NCBI GenBank assembly: GCA_048268485.1
Contig: JBLWVL010000044.1
Coordinates: forward strand, 1-25,504
DNA from: Oceanospirillum sp048268485
GTDB taxonomy: Bacteria; Pseudomonadota; Gammaproteobacteria; Pseudomonadales; Halomonadaceae
Direction of reading: 5' to 3'
Length of the DNA: 25,504 nucleotides
The translations under genes were made by a program, and so were the position numbers. The notes under the pieces are model-generated. The model searched no databases and was not told the DNA's origin. It was given only the letters and a program-made list of their open reading frames with translations. Below, in pieces: positions 18,101 to 23,749 of the stretch (positions are counted from its first letter, which is position 1; the number at the start of each line of letters is the position of its first letter).

Positions 18101-18223
18101 GCGGTTGTGATCTCCTTTGGTCTTGGCTTCGCCACCTTGCTGACATTGATTGCTGTACCCGTGTTTTATGCAATGTTCTTCCGTATTCCTTACAAACCCC
18201 ATCCTAAAATGAATGTGGTGTAA
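15152..18223 (+). CDS. RND (HAE1/AcrB-type) efflux permease
   Basis: Proton-driven inner-membrane exporter, 1023 aa, with the typical 12-helix layout: helix 1 near residues 13-32, two large periplasmic loops and two groups of helices (about 330-545 and 860-1010). In helix 4, GMLVDNAIVV has D401 matching AcrB D407 but Asn402 in place of D408; helix 10 keeps the essential Lys in GMIVKNG (K926). The GTG start at 15152 is preceded by a G-rich site about 10 bases upstream. It pairs with the adaptor gene; the outer-membrane channel is not encoded nearby and would have to be shared. The substrate is unknown; drugs, detergents or metabolites are all possible. Confidence 0.93.
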   Translation: MSIAKYFIEKKVSSWMITLILLIGGVISFAQLGQLEDPEFTIKDALIITYYPGATPEQVEEEVTYPIEQAIQNLPYVDKLVSTSKAGYSKVQLTVKDTYRGKELNQIWDELRKKMRDLSPSLPKGTSGPNVVDDFGDVYGVLLAVTGEGYRYNDLKSYVDFLRRDLVLVDGVSKVAIAGQQQEQIFIEISRARLSALGITVAQLDQLLSSQNTVSNAGRVKVGSEYIRISTTGEFEDISALESLLLPSATGETVYLSDVAEVRRGYKDPASHKVDFNGQRALLLGVSFASGVNVVDIGKSLEARIEELKYQQPAGIELNTIYFQSHEVDKSVSSFLLNLFEAVGIVILVLLVFMGVRSGILIGLILLLTILGTFIVMQYLGINLQRISLGGLIIALGMLVDNAIVVTEGVLIGLKRGHTKLKAAEDVVKQTKWPLLGATVIAIVAFAPIGLSPDSVGEFVGSLFQVLLISLFLSWITAITLTPFFCDLFFKEEVKEDHELEDPYKGILFTGYKWLLSRALHYRKTTVLILVASLITAGWAFQFVKQAFFPPSTTPLFFVTMEMPEGSHINDTYDRVQDVQDFILQDDRVLYASSTTGQGMLRFMLTYTVAQANTSYSQIVVRAKNGGDIPDMIASVHEYLKANHSDLDFKLERLMLGPASGSKLEARFIGPDPEVLRQLSVKAKTIFAEDGGIEGIKDNWRQRVKVLRPVFDESHARRLGITKKDIDRVLLMNFSGAQVGVYREGTRQIPIIMQPPAQERLTIDQMHDLQVYSQATKNYVPLSSLVSDFKVVWEDPIIERRNRKRSITVMGDPLIMGNETTDSVFRRIRPQVEAIELPRGYSLEWGGEYENSRDAQQNIFSSLPMGYLFMFIITVLLFNSFKASIVIWLCVPLALIGVSQGLLIMDAAFSFMALLGFLSLSGMIVKNGIVLLDQINYELSNGVEPYEAVFHSAVSRVRPVCMAAITTILGMVPLLFDAFFEGMAVVISFGLGFATLLTLIAVPVFYAMFFRIPYKPHPKMNVV

Positions 18224-18240
18224 TTAAACGGCAGTACTAA

Positions 18241-18275
18241 AAAAGCCGCTTCAGATTATGAAGCGGCTTTTTTTT
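18241..18275. terminator. Strong bidirectional terminator
   Basis: A perfect 12-bp stem, AAAAGCCGCTTC (18241-18252) with GAAGCGGCTTTT (18260-18271), has a 7-nt loop. T runs follow on the plus strand and A runs precede it, so it can end both the RND operon and the convergent minus-strand gene. Confidence 0.92.
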
Positions 18276-18297
18276 ATTGAAAAAAAAGTGGATGGAT

Positions 18298-18639
18298 TTA
18301 ATAACGAGGGCCGGCCCGCTTGATAAAGAAAGCCTTGCAGTTGCCGTTCACAATAGAAAACATCGTGTAGTACTGCTTTCCAGCTTTGATATAGCTTGCG
18401 ACCTCTTTCTGACGACTGGGGTGGTGACGCTTAAGAACAACTGCAGGCTGAAAAACAGAACTGTTCTTTCCCAGGAAAACTTTTGAAAGCTTATCCGCTG
18501 CGCTCTTGGCCTCGTAATCCGGGCACTCTGCTAAGGCATTGGTACTGAAAGATAAAGAAAGCAGAGTTGCAACCAGGGCTGATCCCAAGCGCTTCGGCCG
18601 ATGGAATGATGGCGTAAATTGGCTGTATCGGCAGATCAT
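18298..18639 (-). CDS. Small secreted protein of unknown function
   Basis: A 113-aa predicted periplasmic protein. A signal peptide (positively charged start, hydrophobic LGSALVATLLSLSFST, cleavage after NALA) would leave about 75 basic residues. The mature part has two cysteines (ALAEC and NGNCKAFF), which could form a disulfide. I do not recognise the family. The ATG at 18639 has only a weak AGG-containing site upstream. It converges on the RND operon and shares its terminator, and is divergent from glycerate kinase. The signal peptide and clean terminator make it a likely real gene. Confidence 0.65.
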   Translation of the reverse strand: MICRYSQFTPSFHRPKRLGSALVATLLSLSFSTNALAECPDYEAKSAADKLSKVFLGKNSSVFQPAVVLKRHHPSRQKEVASYIKAGKQYYTMFSIVNGNCKAFFIKRAGPRY

Positions 18640-18717
18640 GGCTAAAACCTATTATGGGGTAATACGGTTAAGGATAATGGCTTGAACCGAAGGCCTCAAG
18701 TTAAGTATTGTGGAGCC

Positions 18718-18752
18718 TTGTCACAGAAGGTCATTTGTAGACCTTTGTCACA
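18718..18752. repeat. Operator-like repeats in a divergent promoter region
   Basis: The 187-bp gap between the minus-strand secreted-protein gene and glycerate kinase holds two direct copies of TTGTCACA (18718-18725 and 18745-18752), 27 bp apart. Between them is an inverted repeat, AAGGTC (18727-18732) with GACCTT (18740-18745). This compact arrangement looks like a binding site for a regulator acting on one or both divergent genes. The regulator is unknown. Confidence 0.45.
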
Positions 18753-18826
18753 AAAACGTGATGGTTGACGTTTACGGAAAAGTACAGAAACAAAGTCAAA
18801 CAAAAAACAAGTAAAGGGAATGTTCT

Positions 18827-19972
18827 GTGAAATTTCTGATTGCGCCTGATTCATTTAAAGAAAGTATGACCGCAGACCAGGTCTGCTGTTCCATTGCACA
18901 GGCGATAAAACACTGCCTGCCTGATGCGGATATCACCACGTTACCCTTGGCTGATGGAGGCGAGGGTACGCTGGATGTACTCATTTCTGCTCTTGATGGT
19001 CAGTCAGAGCTTTTTACTGTAACCGGGCCACTCTTTCATCCGGTCCAGGCAAAGGCCGGTGTCGTGAATGGCGATACCGCTATTATTGAAATAGCCGAGG
19101 CAGCTGGCCTTCATCTTGTGCCTGTGGATCGTCGTAACCCCGATAAAACCACCACCCTTGGGGTTGGTCAGCTGATATTAGCGATGCTGGACAAAGGGAT
19201 ACGGCGTTTTTTGATCGCACTGGGTGGGAGTGCCACGAATGATGGCGGCATCGGCATGTTAACAGCGCTAGGGGCTCAGCCTTTAAGCCCTGAAGGCCAG
19301 GCCATATTACCCTCTGGTGAGATGCTGAGTCAGGTAAGTTCCCTTAGCCTGGAGCAATTGGACCCCAGGCTGATCGAGAGTGAATTTCTGTTGGCCTGTG
19401 ATGTGAGTAACCCTCTGACAGGGGAGAAGGGGGCCAGCACAGTTTTCGGGCCGCAGAAAGGTGCAACGGAGGATCAGGTTCTTTCTTTGGATCAGGGACT
19501 GACAAACTGGGCTGAGGTCTTATATAAAACCTTTGGTCGTTCAGTGGCGGATATTCCCGGCTCAGGTGCTGCTGGCGGTCTTGCCGCGGCTTTTCTTGCT
19601 GCGTTTAACACCAATCTGCAACCGGGTATTGAACAGATATTGGACATTGTCTCCTTTGATCGTTATTGCGCGGAGACAGACTGGGTTATTACCGGAGAAG
19701 GTTGTCTGGACGGCCAGTCTTTGGCAGGTAAAACACCTGTGGGCGTAGCCCGAAGAGCTCAGCGGCAATCCACACCTGTTGTCGCTTTAGCCGGTAAACT
19801 GGGTGATGGTTATGAAGCCGTTTATAGTGAAGGTATCAGTCTTGCGCTTTCGATTACCCCAGAGGGGCAGCCTTTAGAGCAGGCTTTGGGATTGGCCCAG
19901 AAAAACCTCTTTAATGCGACTCAGGTATTATTACAGCTTATGTTTTCTGAGGGTTCTGAGTTGTTAGAATAG
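18827..19972 (+). CDS. Glycerate kinase (GarK/GlxK family)
   Basis: Phosphorylates D-glycerate with ATP; enzymes of this type I family (PF02595) generally yield 2-phosphoglycerate. It is cytosolic, 381 aa, full length. Family signatures are the N-terminal MKFLIAPDSFKES, LADGGEGT, IALGGSATNDGGIGML, GSGAAGGLAA and TGEGCLDGQSLAGKTP. It would feed glycerate from glyoxylate, glycolate or sugar-acid breakdown into lower glycolysis. The GTG start at 18827 has AAAGGGAA (18813-18820) 6 bases before it; the ATG at 18820 is out of frame. No tartronate-semialdehyde reductase or transporter gene is adjacent, so the pathway context is not visible here. Confidence 0.93.
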   Translation: MKFLIAPDSFKESMTADQVCCSIAQAIKHCLPDADITTLPLADGGEGTLDVLISALDGQSELFTVTGPLFHPVQAKAGVVNGDTAIIEIAEAAGLHLVPVDRRNPDKTTTLGVGQLILAMLDKGIRRFLIALGGSATNDGGIGMLTALGAQPLSPEGQAILPSGEMLSQVSSLSLEQLDPRLIESEFLLACDVSNPLTGEKGASTVFGPQKGATEDQVLSLDQGLTNWAEVLYKTFGRSVADIPGSGAAGGLAAAFLAAFNTNLQPGIEQILDIVSFDRYCAETDWVITGEGCLDGQSLAGKTPVGVARRAQRQSTPVVALAGKLGDGYEAVYSEGISLALSITPEGQPLEQALGLAQKNLFNATQVLLQLMFSEGSELLE

Positions 19973-20004
19973 TGCATAAATTTTCTCGTATTGCTGGGAG
20001 CTTC

Positions 20005-20844
20005 ATGAAACTAATTTTGGTATTACTGGCAGGGCTAATCCCTTTCTTTTCATATTTTCCAGCCCAGGCCAGTAGTGCAAACAACACGGTTGTGAATAGT
20101 ACCGTGGTGAGAAGTAGTGATGTTCGGAATGATGAGAGCGTTATTATCTCTTTTTTTTCTTATCCCCCCTTAGCCCATATCGCTCAATCAGGCCGGTTAT
20201 CAGGTATTGTTATTGAAACTGTCAGAGAGATCTGTCTCGAAGCTCAGCTGAACTGTAAGTTTAAGATGTTGCCGGTTGCCCGTGTTTATCGCAGTGTCTC
20301 TGACCATACTGCTGCGGCTATTATCACCGGGAGGCATCCAAGTTTCGGTGACTGCTGTATAACCAGTGACTGGCAATTTCCATGGTCGGCTGGCATCTAC
20401 ACCCTTTTTCCACCTGAACATATGAGCATCAATGAAAGCGAACTGAAAGGTCATCGTATGATCATCATTCGGGGCTGGGAATCGCCCTATCGTTATTTCA
20501 AAGATTTGGAAAAGCTTTCCAAATCTGGTGCGATCAAGCTTGCCATGGCTAAAGATAATCACAGTGCTGTCCGGATGCTGCAGCATGGCAGGGCAGAATA
20601 TCTTTGGGGAGGCGCACACTTTAGTTGGTATTTTAAGAAAAAAGGATTAAAAGATGCATTTTACTATACTCCCCTGATTCAGGCTCCCCTGGCGATCTGG
20701 GTTGATAAGAATCGTCCTGACCTTCGACAAGCCCTTGATAAGGGGTATCAAAGCCTGAAGGGCCGGGGCGCACTGAGTTCAGATGGTAGTCAATTAAGAG
20801 CTGAGTTGATGCAGGCACGTTATGAAGATTCCGCCCGCTATTAA
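20005..20844 (+). CDS. Periplasmic solute-binding-like protein (SBP_bac_3 type)
   Basis: Predicted secreted protein of the amino-acid-binding (PBPb/SBP_bac_3) fold, 279 aa. A signal peptide MKLILVLLAGLIPFFSYFPA ends in QA, with likely cleavage before SS. The mature part begins a beta strand VIISFFSYPPLAHIA and continues with SGIVIETVREICLEAQL, a pattern of these proteins. Four cysteines lie in the first lobe, including the CC of GDCCITS. No ABC transporter genes are near, so it may be an orphan sensor or binding protein rather than a transporter part. ATG 20005 (GGGAG at 19996-20000) is preferred; GTG 19972 would overlap the glycerate kinase stop by one base. Confidence 0.75.
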   Translation: MKLILVLLAGLIPFFSYFPAQASSANNTVVNSTVVRSSDVRNDESVIISFFSYPPLAHIAQSGRLSGIVIETVREICLEAQLNCKFKMLPVARVYRSVSDHTAAAIITGRHPSFGDCCITSDWQFPWSAGIYTLFPPEHMSINESELKGHRMIIIRGWESPYRYFKDLEKLSKSGAIKLAMAKDNHSAVRMLQHGRAEYLWGGAHFSWYFKKKGLKDAFYYTPLIQAPLAIWVDKNRPDLRQALDKGYQSLKGRGALSSDGSQLRAELMQARYEDSARY

Positions 20845-20920
20845 CCATTATTGTTCAGGTGTTAACCACAATCGTTCCGGCGTTAACCTCTATCGTTTTA
20901 ACGGATACCAACGGTTAACC
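20840..20920. repeat. Phased 21-bp direct repeats with GTTAACC cores
   Basis: Three tandem 21-bp units start at 20840, 20861 and 20882, each carrying TTAACC-N3-AT(C/T)GTT. A fourth GTTAACC lies at 20914-20920, within the palindrome GGTTAACC, but without the second half of the unit. The first unit overlaps the stop codon of the preceding gene. The 21-bp spacing equals two helical turns, placing each core on the same DNA face. It lies about 140-220 bp before the peroxiredoxin gene and looks like a cooperative regulator-binding array. Confidence 0.7.
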
Positions 20921-21016
20921 AAAAGCCTGAGTTAAATACTCGGATACTGAGTCAATTTACGTTACTATGCATTATCAAATGCGGTTATCGGCTTGGTCTT
21001 GTTAATCGTTAACACC

Positions 21017-21033
21017 GTTTATCGGTAATAAAC
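21017..21033. promoter_or_regulatory. Inverted repeat just upstream of the peroxiredoxin gene
   Basis: GTTTAT (21017-21022) and ATAAAC (21028-21033) form a perfect 6-bp inverted repeat around CGGTA. It lies 24 bp before the start codon, beside GTTAAC at 21008-21013. It may be an operator or leader hairpin. I could not assign a confident promoter. Confidence 0.4.
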
Positions 21034-21056
21034 CTTATTCTTTCAGAGGTGTAATT

Positions 21057-21533
21057 ATGTCCATTCAGCTAGGCGAAAAAATACCTAACGTTGAACTTAA
21101 AGTGATGGGAGAGAAGGGCCCTGAGTCTGTTCAGACCGATGACCTTCTGGCCGGTAAGAAAGTTGTTCTTTTTGCAGTTCCTGGAGCATTTACTCCCGGT
21201 TGTTCCCTTACTCATTTACCAGGCTTTGTTGTTCATGCTGATGCCATTAAAGCCAAGGGCGTTGACTCCATCATCTGCACCTCTGTAAACGACGCCTTCG
21301 TGATGGATGCCTGGGGCAAGAACCAGAACGCTGAAGAGATCATTATGCTGGCAGACGGCATTGGTAATCTAGCTGAAGCCATCGGTCTGGAAAAAGATCT
21401 GACCGGAGCTCAATTCGGAGTTCGTTCTCAGCGTTACGCCATGATACTCAATGATGGTGTAGTCGAATACCTGGGTGTTGATGATACAGGTGTTGAAAAA
21501 AGCAGTGCAGAGACGATTCTGGCTCAGCTATAA
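21057..21533 (+). CDS. Peroxiredoxin, Prx5 type
   Basis: Thiol peroxidase that reduces hydrogen peroxide and organic hydroperoxides; cytosolic, 158 aa. The peroxidatic cysteine C49 sits in PGAFTPGCSLTHLPGF, the Prx5 signature, and SVNDAFVMDAW and the Arg of FGVRSQRYAM are also typical. A second cysteine (C74, in IICTSVND) is conserved in many bacterial members. No glutaredoxin domain is fused, so reduction needs a separate glutathione or thioredoxin partner. AGAGG (21045-21049) precedes ATG 21057 by 7 bases. The phased repeats upstream suggest dedicated regulation. Confidence 0.93.
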   Translation: MSIQLGEKIPNVELKVMGEKGPESVQTDDLLAGKKVVLFAVPGAFTPGCSLTHLPGFVVHADAIKAKGVDSIICTSVNDAFVMDAWGKNQNAEEIIMLADGIGNLAEAIGLEKDLTGAQFGVRSQRYAMILNDGVVEYLGVDDTGVEKSSAETILAQL

Positions 21534-21561
21534 AATTTTCGGATAATTGTTTAAAAAAGTC

Positions 21562-21589
21562 TTGCTTAACAAAACGTTATCCGTATAAT
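21562..21589 (+). promoter_or_regulatory. Promoter of tRNA-Val
   Basis: TTGCTT (21562-21567) and a perfect TATAAT (21584-21589) are separated by 16 bp, and the mature tRNA begins 13 bp after the -10 box. Confidence 0.8.
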
Positions 21590-21601
21590 ACGCCTCATCA
21601 A

Positions 21602-21678
21602 AGACGTGTAGCTCAGTTGGTTAGAGCACCACCTTGACATGGTGGGGGTCGTTGGTTCGAATCCGATCACGTCTACCA
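21602..21678 (+). tRNA. tRNA-Val (anticodon GAC)
   Basis: A complete cloverleaf can be folded. The acceptor arm AGACGTG (21602-21608) pairs with CACGTCT (21668-21674), with discriminator A and encoded CCA (21676-21678). The D arm is GCTC/GAGC, the anticodon arm CCACC/GGTGG with loop TTGACAT (anticodon GAC at 21636-21638), and the T arm GTTGG/CCGAT with loop TTCGAAT. It is the apparent integration target of the prophage-like element that follows. Confidence 0.97.
21656..21678. other. Putative attachment site in the tRNA 3' end
   Basis: A lambda-type integrase gene begins 87 bp beyond the tRNA. By the usual behaviour of such integrases the core att site would include the T loop and 3' acceptor arm. 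No second copy is visible in the window, so attR must lie beyond 25504 or be lost. The exact core cannot be defined from this window. Confidence 0.5.
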
Positions 21679-21693
21679 AATTGTATAAGAAAA

Positions 21694-21733
21694 ACAGTCA
21701 CTTACGAGCATAGCTCGGGTGGCTGTTTTTTTT
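21694..21733 (+). terminator. Terminator following tRNA-Val
   Basis: ACAGTCAC (21694-21701) pairs with GTGGCTGT (21719-21726), with one G-T pair. An inner GAGC/GCTC extends it, and it ends in a run of eight or more T. It begins 16 bp after the tRNA CCA. Lying inside the element, it may have come with the integrant. Confidence 0.75.
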
Positions 21734-21762
21734 TGGCAAAAATTTGGCAAAGTTTTGGCAAA
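21732..21762. repeat. Three TTTGGCAAA repeats spaced 11 bp
   Basis: TTTGGCAAA occurs at 21732-21740, 21743-21751 and 21754-21762, each exactly 11 bp after the last, just past the integrase stop codon and beside the presumed att core. Lambda-type integrases carry an N-terminal arm-binding domain that recognises short repeated sites flanking att, so these are good candidates for arm-type sites. The last T run of the preceding terminator overlaps the first copy. Confidence 0.6.
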
Positions 21763-21764
21763 AC

Positions 21765-22874
21765 TCAATCACGTTTTAAGCTGAAATCGGCCCTGCACTC
21801 AGTCCAATCTTCATGCCTGTCGGTGTAGTGTGCGGTCATCTTTCTGGTGCTGTGCCCCATCAGGGTTTGTACGTATTCTGGGTCAAAACCAGCCTGTAAA
21901 TACAAATGTCCGCCCAGCGCGCGGATCTCATGAAAAGTGGGGCGCTCTTCAGCGGGAAGGGCTGCAATAGTCGAAACCTTGTCTCGGTATTTCGCGAACT
22001 CTTTTGATAGAAGTTCATCTCTTACCTGGGCCCAGTGCTCTAAAATATTGCTGCGCTTAATTCTGTAAGGTCTTCTGTGAATGACAAATGGGCACGCTAT
22101 GCCATCTGCTCGACTTCTCTGGACGATATCGGCCAAAGTTTCTGTCACTTGGATACGCAGCCTTGCCCGAAGGCCATGTTTTTCTGTTTTTTGCTGAATG
22201 ATGTACAGATAGCCATCCCGGATATCGTCATACCGCATTTTGCAGAGATCGCCGCGACGTTGAAGGGTAACCAGGGCCAGGTCCATCGCTACCTGCAACC
22301 ACTCGGGGCTTTGGCGATAGATAAGATCAAAGTCACGCTTGGTCATTGCTCTTCGTTTTTTGGCATCCGGCGTCTTCTTGAGCGTATGTTCTGCAGGGTT
22401 TTCGTTCACCAGCCCCTTTGTTCTGCCGTAGCGAAAGATATCAATCATCAGAATCCGCATTTTGATATAGGCATTGTTCTTAAAGCCTTCATAGAGGTAG
22501 TTGGAGATGAAGTGGACGGTCATCCCTTCCAGAGGTGCGGTAGAAAGATCCTGTTCAAGACGGTTCAGCTGGTAGTTAACGATTTGAAGGGTCTTTTGTT
22601 TCAGGTTTTTTGTGGGCAGATAATCATTCTTGTACCGATCGATCAGCTTGCCAAACGTATCGGCACTTGAGTTGGCCAAGATGCGCTTGGCCAAATCAGT
22701 ATTAGCGGTCAGAATCGCGTTAAGCTTTCTGGCCGCAATATTTGCTTTCGCCTTATCGGTACCCATTCCGTGAAATTTCCCGGTAATAGGGTGCTTATAG
22801 CGATAGTAGTCACCATTTTTATACAGATTTGGCTCAAGCCCTTGGTTTCTTCTGCCTTGTTTGCGGGTATTCAT
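21765..22874 (-). CDS. int: Lambda-type tyrosine integrase
   Basis: Site-specific recombinase of 369 aa. The N-terminal arm-binding domain is recognisable (LEPNLYKNGDYYRYKHPITG, about 13-32), as in lambda Int. A core-binding domain (about 72-165) and the catalytic domain follow. The full catalytic set is present: R206 (LQRRGDL), K229 (QQKT), H315 and R318 (FHEIR), H341 (GHS) and nucleophile Y350 (AHYTDRH). The gene reads toward the tRNA. Its start overlaps the excisionase stop by 4 bp (ATGA), so the two are translationally coupled. The protein looks intact and possibly active although the element is degraded. Confidence 0.96.
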   Translation of the reverse strand: MNTRKQGRRNQGLEPNLYKNGDYYRYKHPITGKFHGMGTDKAKANIAARKLNAILTANTDLAKRILANSSADTFGKLIDRYKNDYLPTKNLKQKTLQIVNYQLNRLEQDLSTAPLEGMTVHFISNYLYEGFKNNAYIKMRILMIDIFRYGRTKGLVNENPAEHTLKKTPDAKKRRAMTKRDFDLIYRQSPEWLQVAMDLALVTLQRRGDLCKMRYDDIRDGYLYIIQQKTEKHGLRARLRIQVTETLADIVQRSRADGIACPFVIHRRPYRIKRSNILEHWAQVRDELLSKEFAKYRDKVSTIAALPAEERPTFHEIRALGGHLYLQAGFDPEYVQTLMGHSTRKMTAHYTDRHEDWTECRADFSLKRD

Positions 22875-23083
22875 CTTCCTGCTCTCAGTACCGCGTCTAC
22901 TAATTCATCACCGGTTGTCAGTTGCTCTTCCGCAATATCGACGAACCAACTACCACCAATCTTTTTGGCTCCTGGAATATCGCCCCTATTGGCCCATTTC
23001 CGAACAGTAGACTTACCAGGAGGGTGAGTGAATCGCTCTGTTCTCCACTTCTCAAGAGGCATGAGCTTGGGCATGTGTTCCAT
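22871..23083 (-). CDS. xis: Excisionase (lambda Xis-like)
   Basis: A 70-aa basic winged-helix-type DNA-binding protein that directs the integrase to excision. MPLEKWRTERF, STVRKWANRGDIPGAKKIGGSWFVD is the usual excisionase pattern. The start at 23083 (MEHMPKL) is preferred over the longer frame from 23128 because AAGGAG lies 7 bases before it on the minus strand. It overlaps the integrase start by 4 bp and lies partly inside the end of the KilAC-domain gene. Confidence 0.85.
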   Translation of the reverse strand: MEHMPKLMPLEKWRTERFTHPPGKSTVRKWANRGDIPGAKKIGGSWFVDIAEEQLTTGDELVDAVLRAGR

Positions 23084-23372
23084 GAGCCTTCTCCTTAGAG
23101 TTTGGTTTATTTTGGGGTAGCTGTTCATTCATCAGCTGGGCGATGAAGGTCAGCCCGTCGTTGGTGACCTTGGTTGTTTGGGTGTGCACCTTCTTTCGGC
23201 CCTGTTCATACATGCCGTCTTTAACGATAAAGAACCGTTGAATCTGGCAGAGGTTGTAGGGCGGGATCGTGCCCCGAAAGCCTGCATGTTTACGCAAAAA
23301 CTTGTAGAGGGCGTTGCGCCCTCCGGGGAAGTTCAGCTTCTTAGCGGCTTCTTCAACAGTTAAGAGGCTCAT
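23052..23372 (-). CDS. KilAC-domain phage protein
   Basis: A 106-aa protein matching the C-terminal DNA-binding domain of phage antirepressors (KilAC): TVEEAAKKLNFPGGRNALYKFLRKHAGF, then GTIPPYN, then a beta region ending TKVTNDGLTFIAQLM. The C-terminal tail (about 85-106) is rich in Lys, His and Ala. It stands alone, without the BRO-N or KilA-N domain usually fused to it. The ATG at 23372 has AGGAG 7 bases upstream on the minus strand. Its last 32 bp overlap the excisionase gene. A role in regulating the element is likely. Confidence 0.75.
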   Translation of the reverse strand: MSLLTVEEAAKKLNFPGGRNALYKFLRKHAGFRGTIPPYNLCQIQRFFIVKDGMYEQGRKKVHTQTTKVTNDGLTFIAQLMNEQLPQNKPNSKEKAHGTHAQAHAS

Positions 23373-23625
23373 GGTTCACTCCTGCGGTGATCAGTTTGCT
23401 GGCTTTAACCGCGCACTCACGGGCGGTTCGTTTACTGGTGGTTATCTGGCCACCCGGCAATGGCCAGAACACCCGATTGTTTTGGTCTTTATGGGCCTGT
23501 ATCTCAAACATGCCGATGTAGATGTGATGACTCTCCAGCTGTTTAGCGGTGTAGGCGTAGTAGCAGCCATCGCCTTTAACAACGTCTGAGCGTTTAGAGG
23601 GCAGGGTTTTGGTGATAGCGTTCAT
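23353..23625 (-). CDS. Phage-associated protein of unknown function
   Basis: A 90-aa protein, first gene of the leftward group, overlapping the KilAC-domain gene by 20 bp. The start at 23625 has GGAG 7 bases upstream on the minus strand; the frame is open up to 23724, but that extension has no ribosome site and crosses a terminator hairpin. The sequence has a central GDGCYYAYTAKQLESHHIYIG stretch and a basic C-terminal TSKRTARECAVKASKLI. I do not recognise the family. The coupling to xis and int suggests a regulatory or accessory role. Confidence 0.65.
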   Translation of the reverse strand: MNAITKTLPSKRSDVVKGDGCYYAYTAKQLESHHIYIGMFEIQAHKDQNNRVFWPLPGGQITTSKRTARECAVKASKLITAGVNHEPLNC

Positions 23626-23642
23626 GCAGTTTCTCCGGACGT

Positions 23643-23670
23643 AAAAAAAGCCCCTGATGGGCAGGGGCTT
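23643..23670 (-). terminator. Leftward intrinsic terminator upstream of the int group
   Basis: On the minus strand AAGCCCCTG pairs with CAGGGGCTT (stem 23648-23656 with 23662-23670, loop of 5), followed by a run of T (the A run at 23643-23649 on plus). It would stop leftward transcription just before the 90-aa gene, within 20 bp of its start codon. Confidence 0.85.
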
Positions 23671-23749
23671 GAGTGGGTTTGGGTGATGCGCTGATAAATC
23701 GTCGCCTGGCTCGGTTTTCACCATTGGTTACCAGCAGGTCGATCGCGCC

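Noticed and set aside
18277..18486. 69-aa plus-strand ORF opposite the small secreted protein
   Set aside because: Starts inside the terminator A/T run and is antisense to the minus-strand gene, which has a clear signal peptide.
21732..21762. Short repeats considered as a CRISPR array
   Set aside because: Only 9-bp repeats with 2-bp spacers; no spacer-sized units and no cas genes.
22077..22670. 197-aa plus-strand ORF
   Set aside because: It lies entirely opposite the integrase, whose motifs are complete; it is an antisense shadow.
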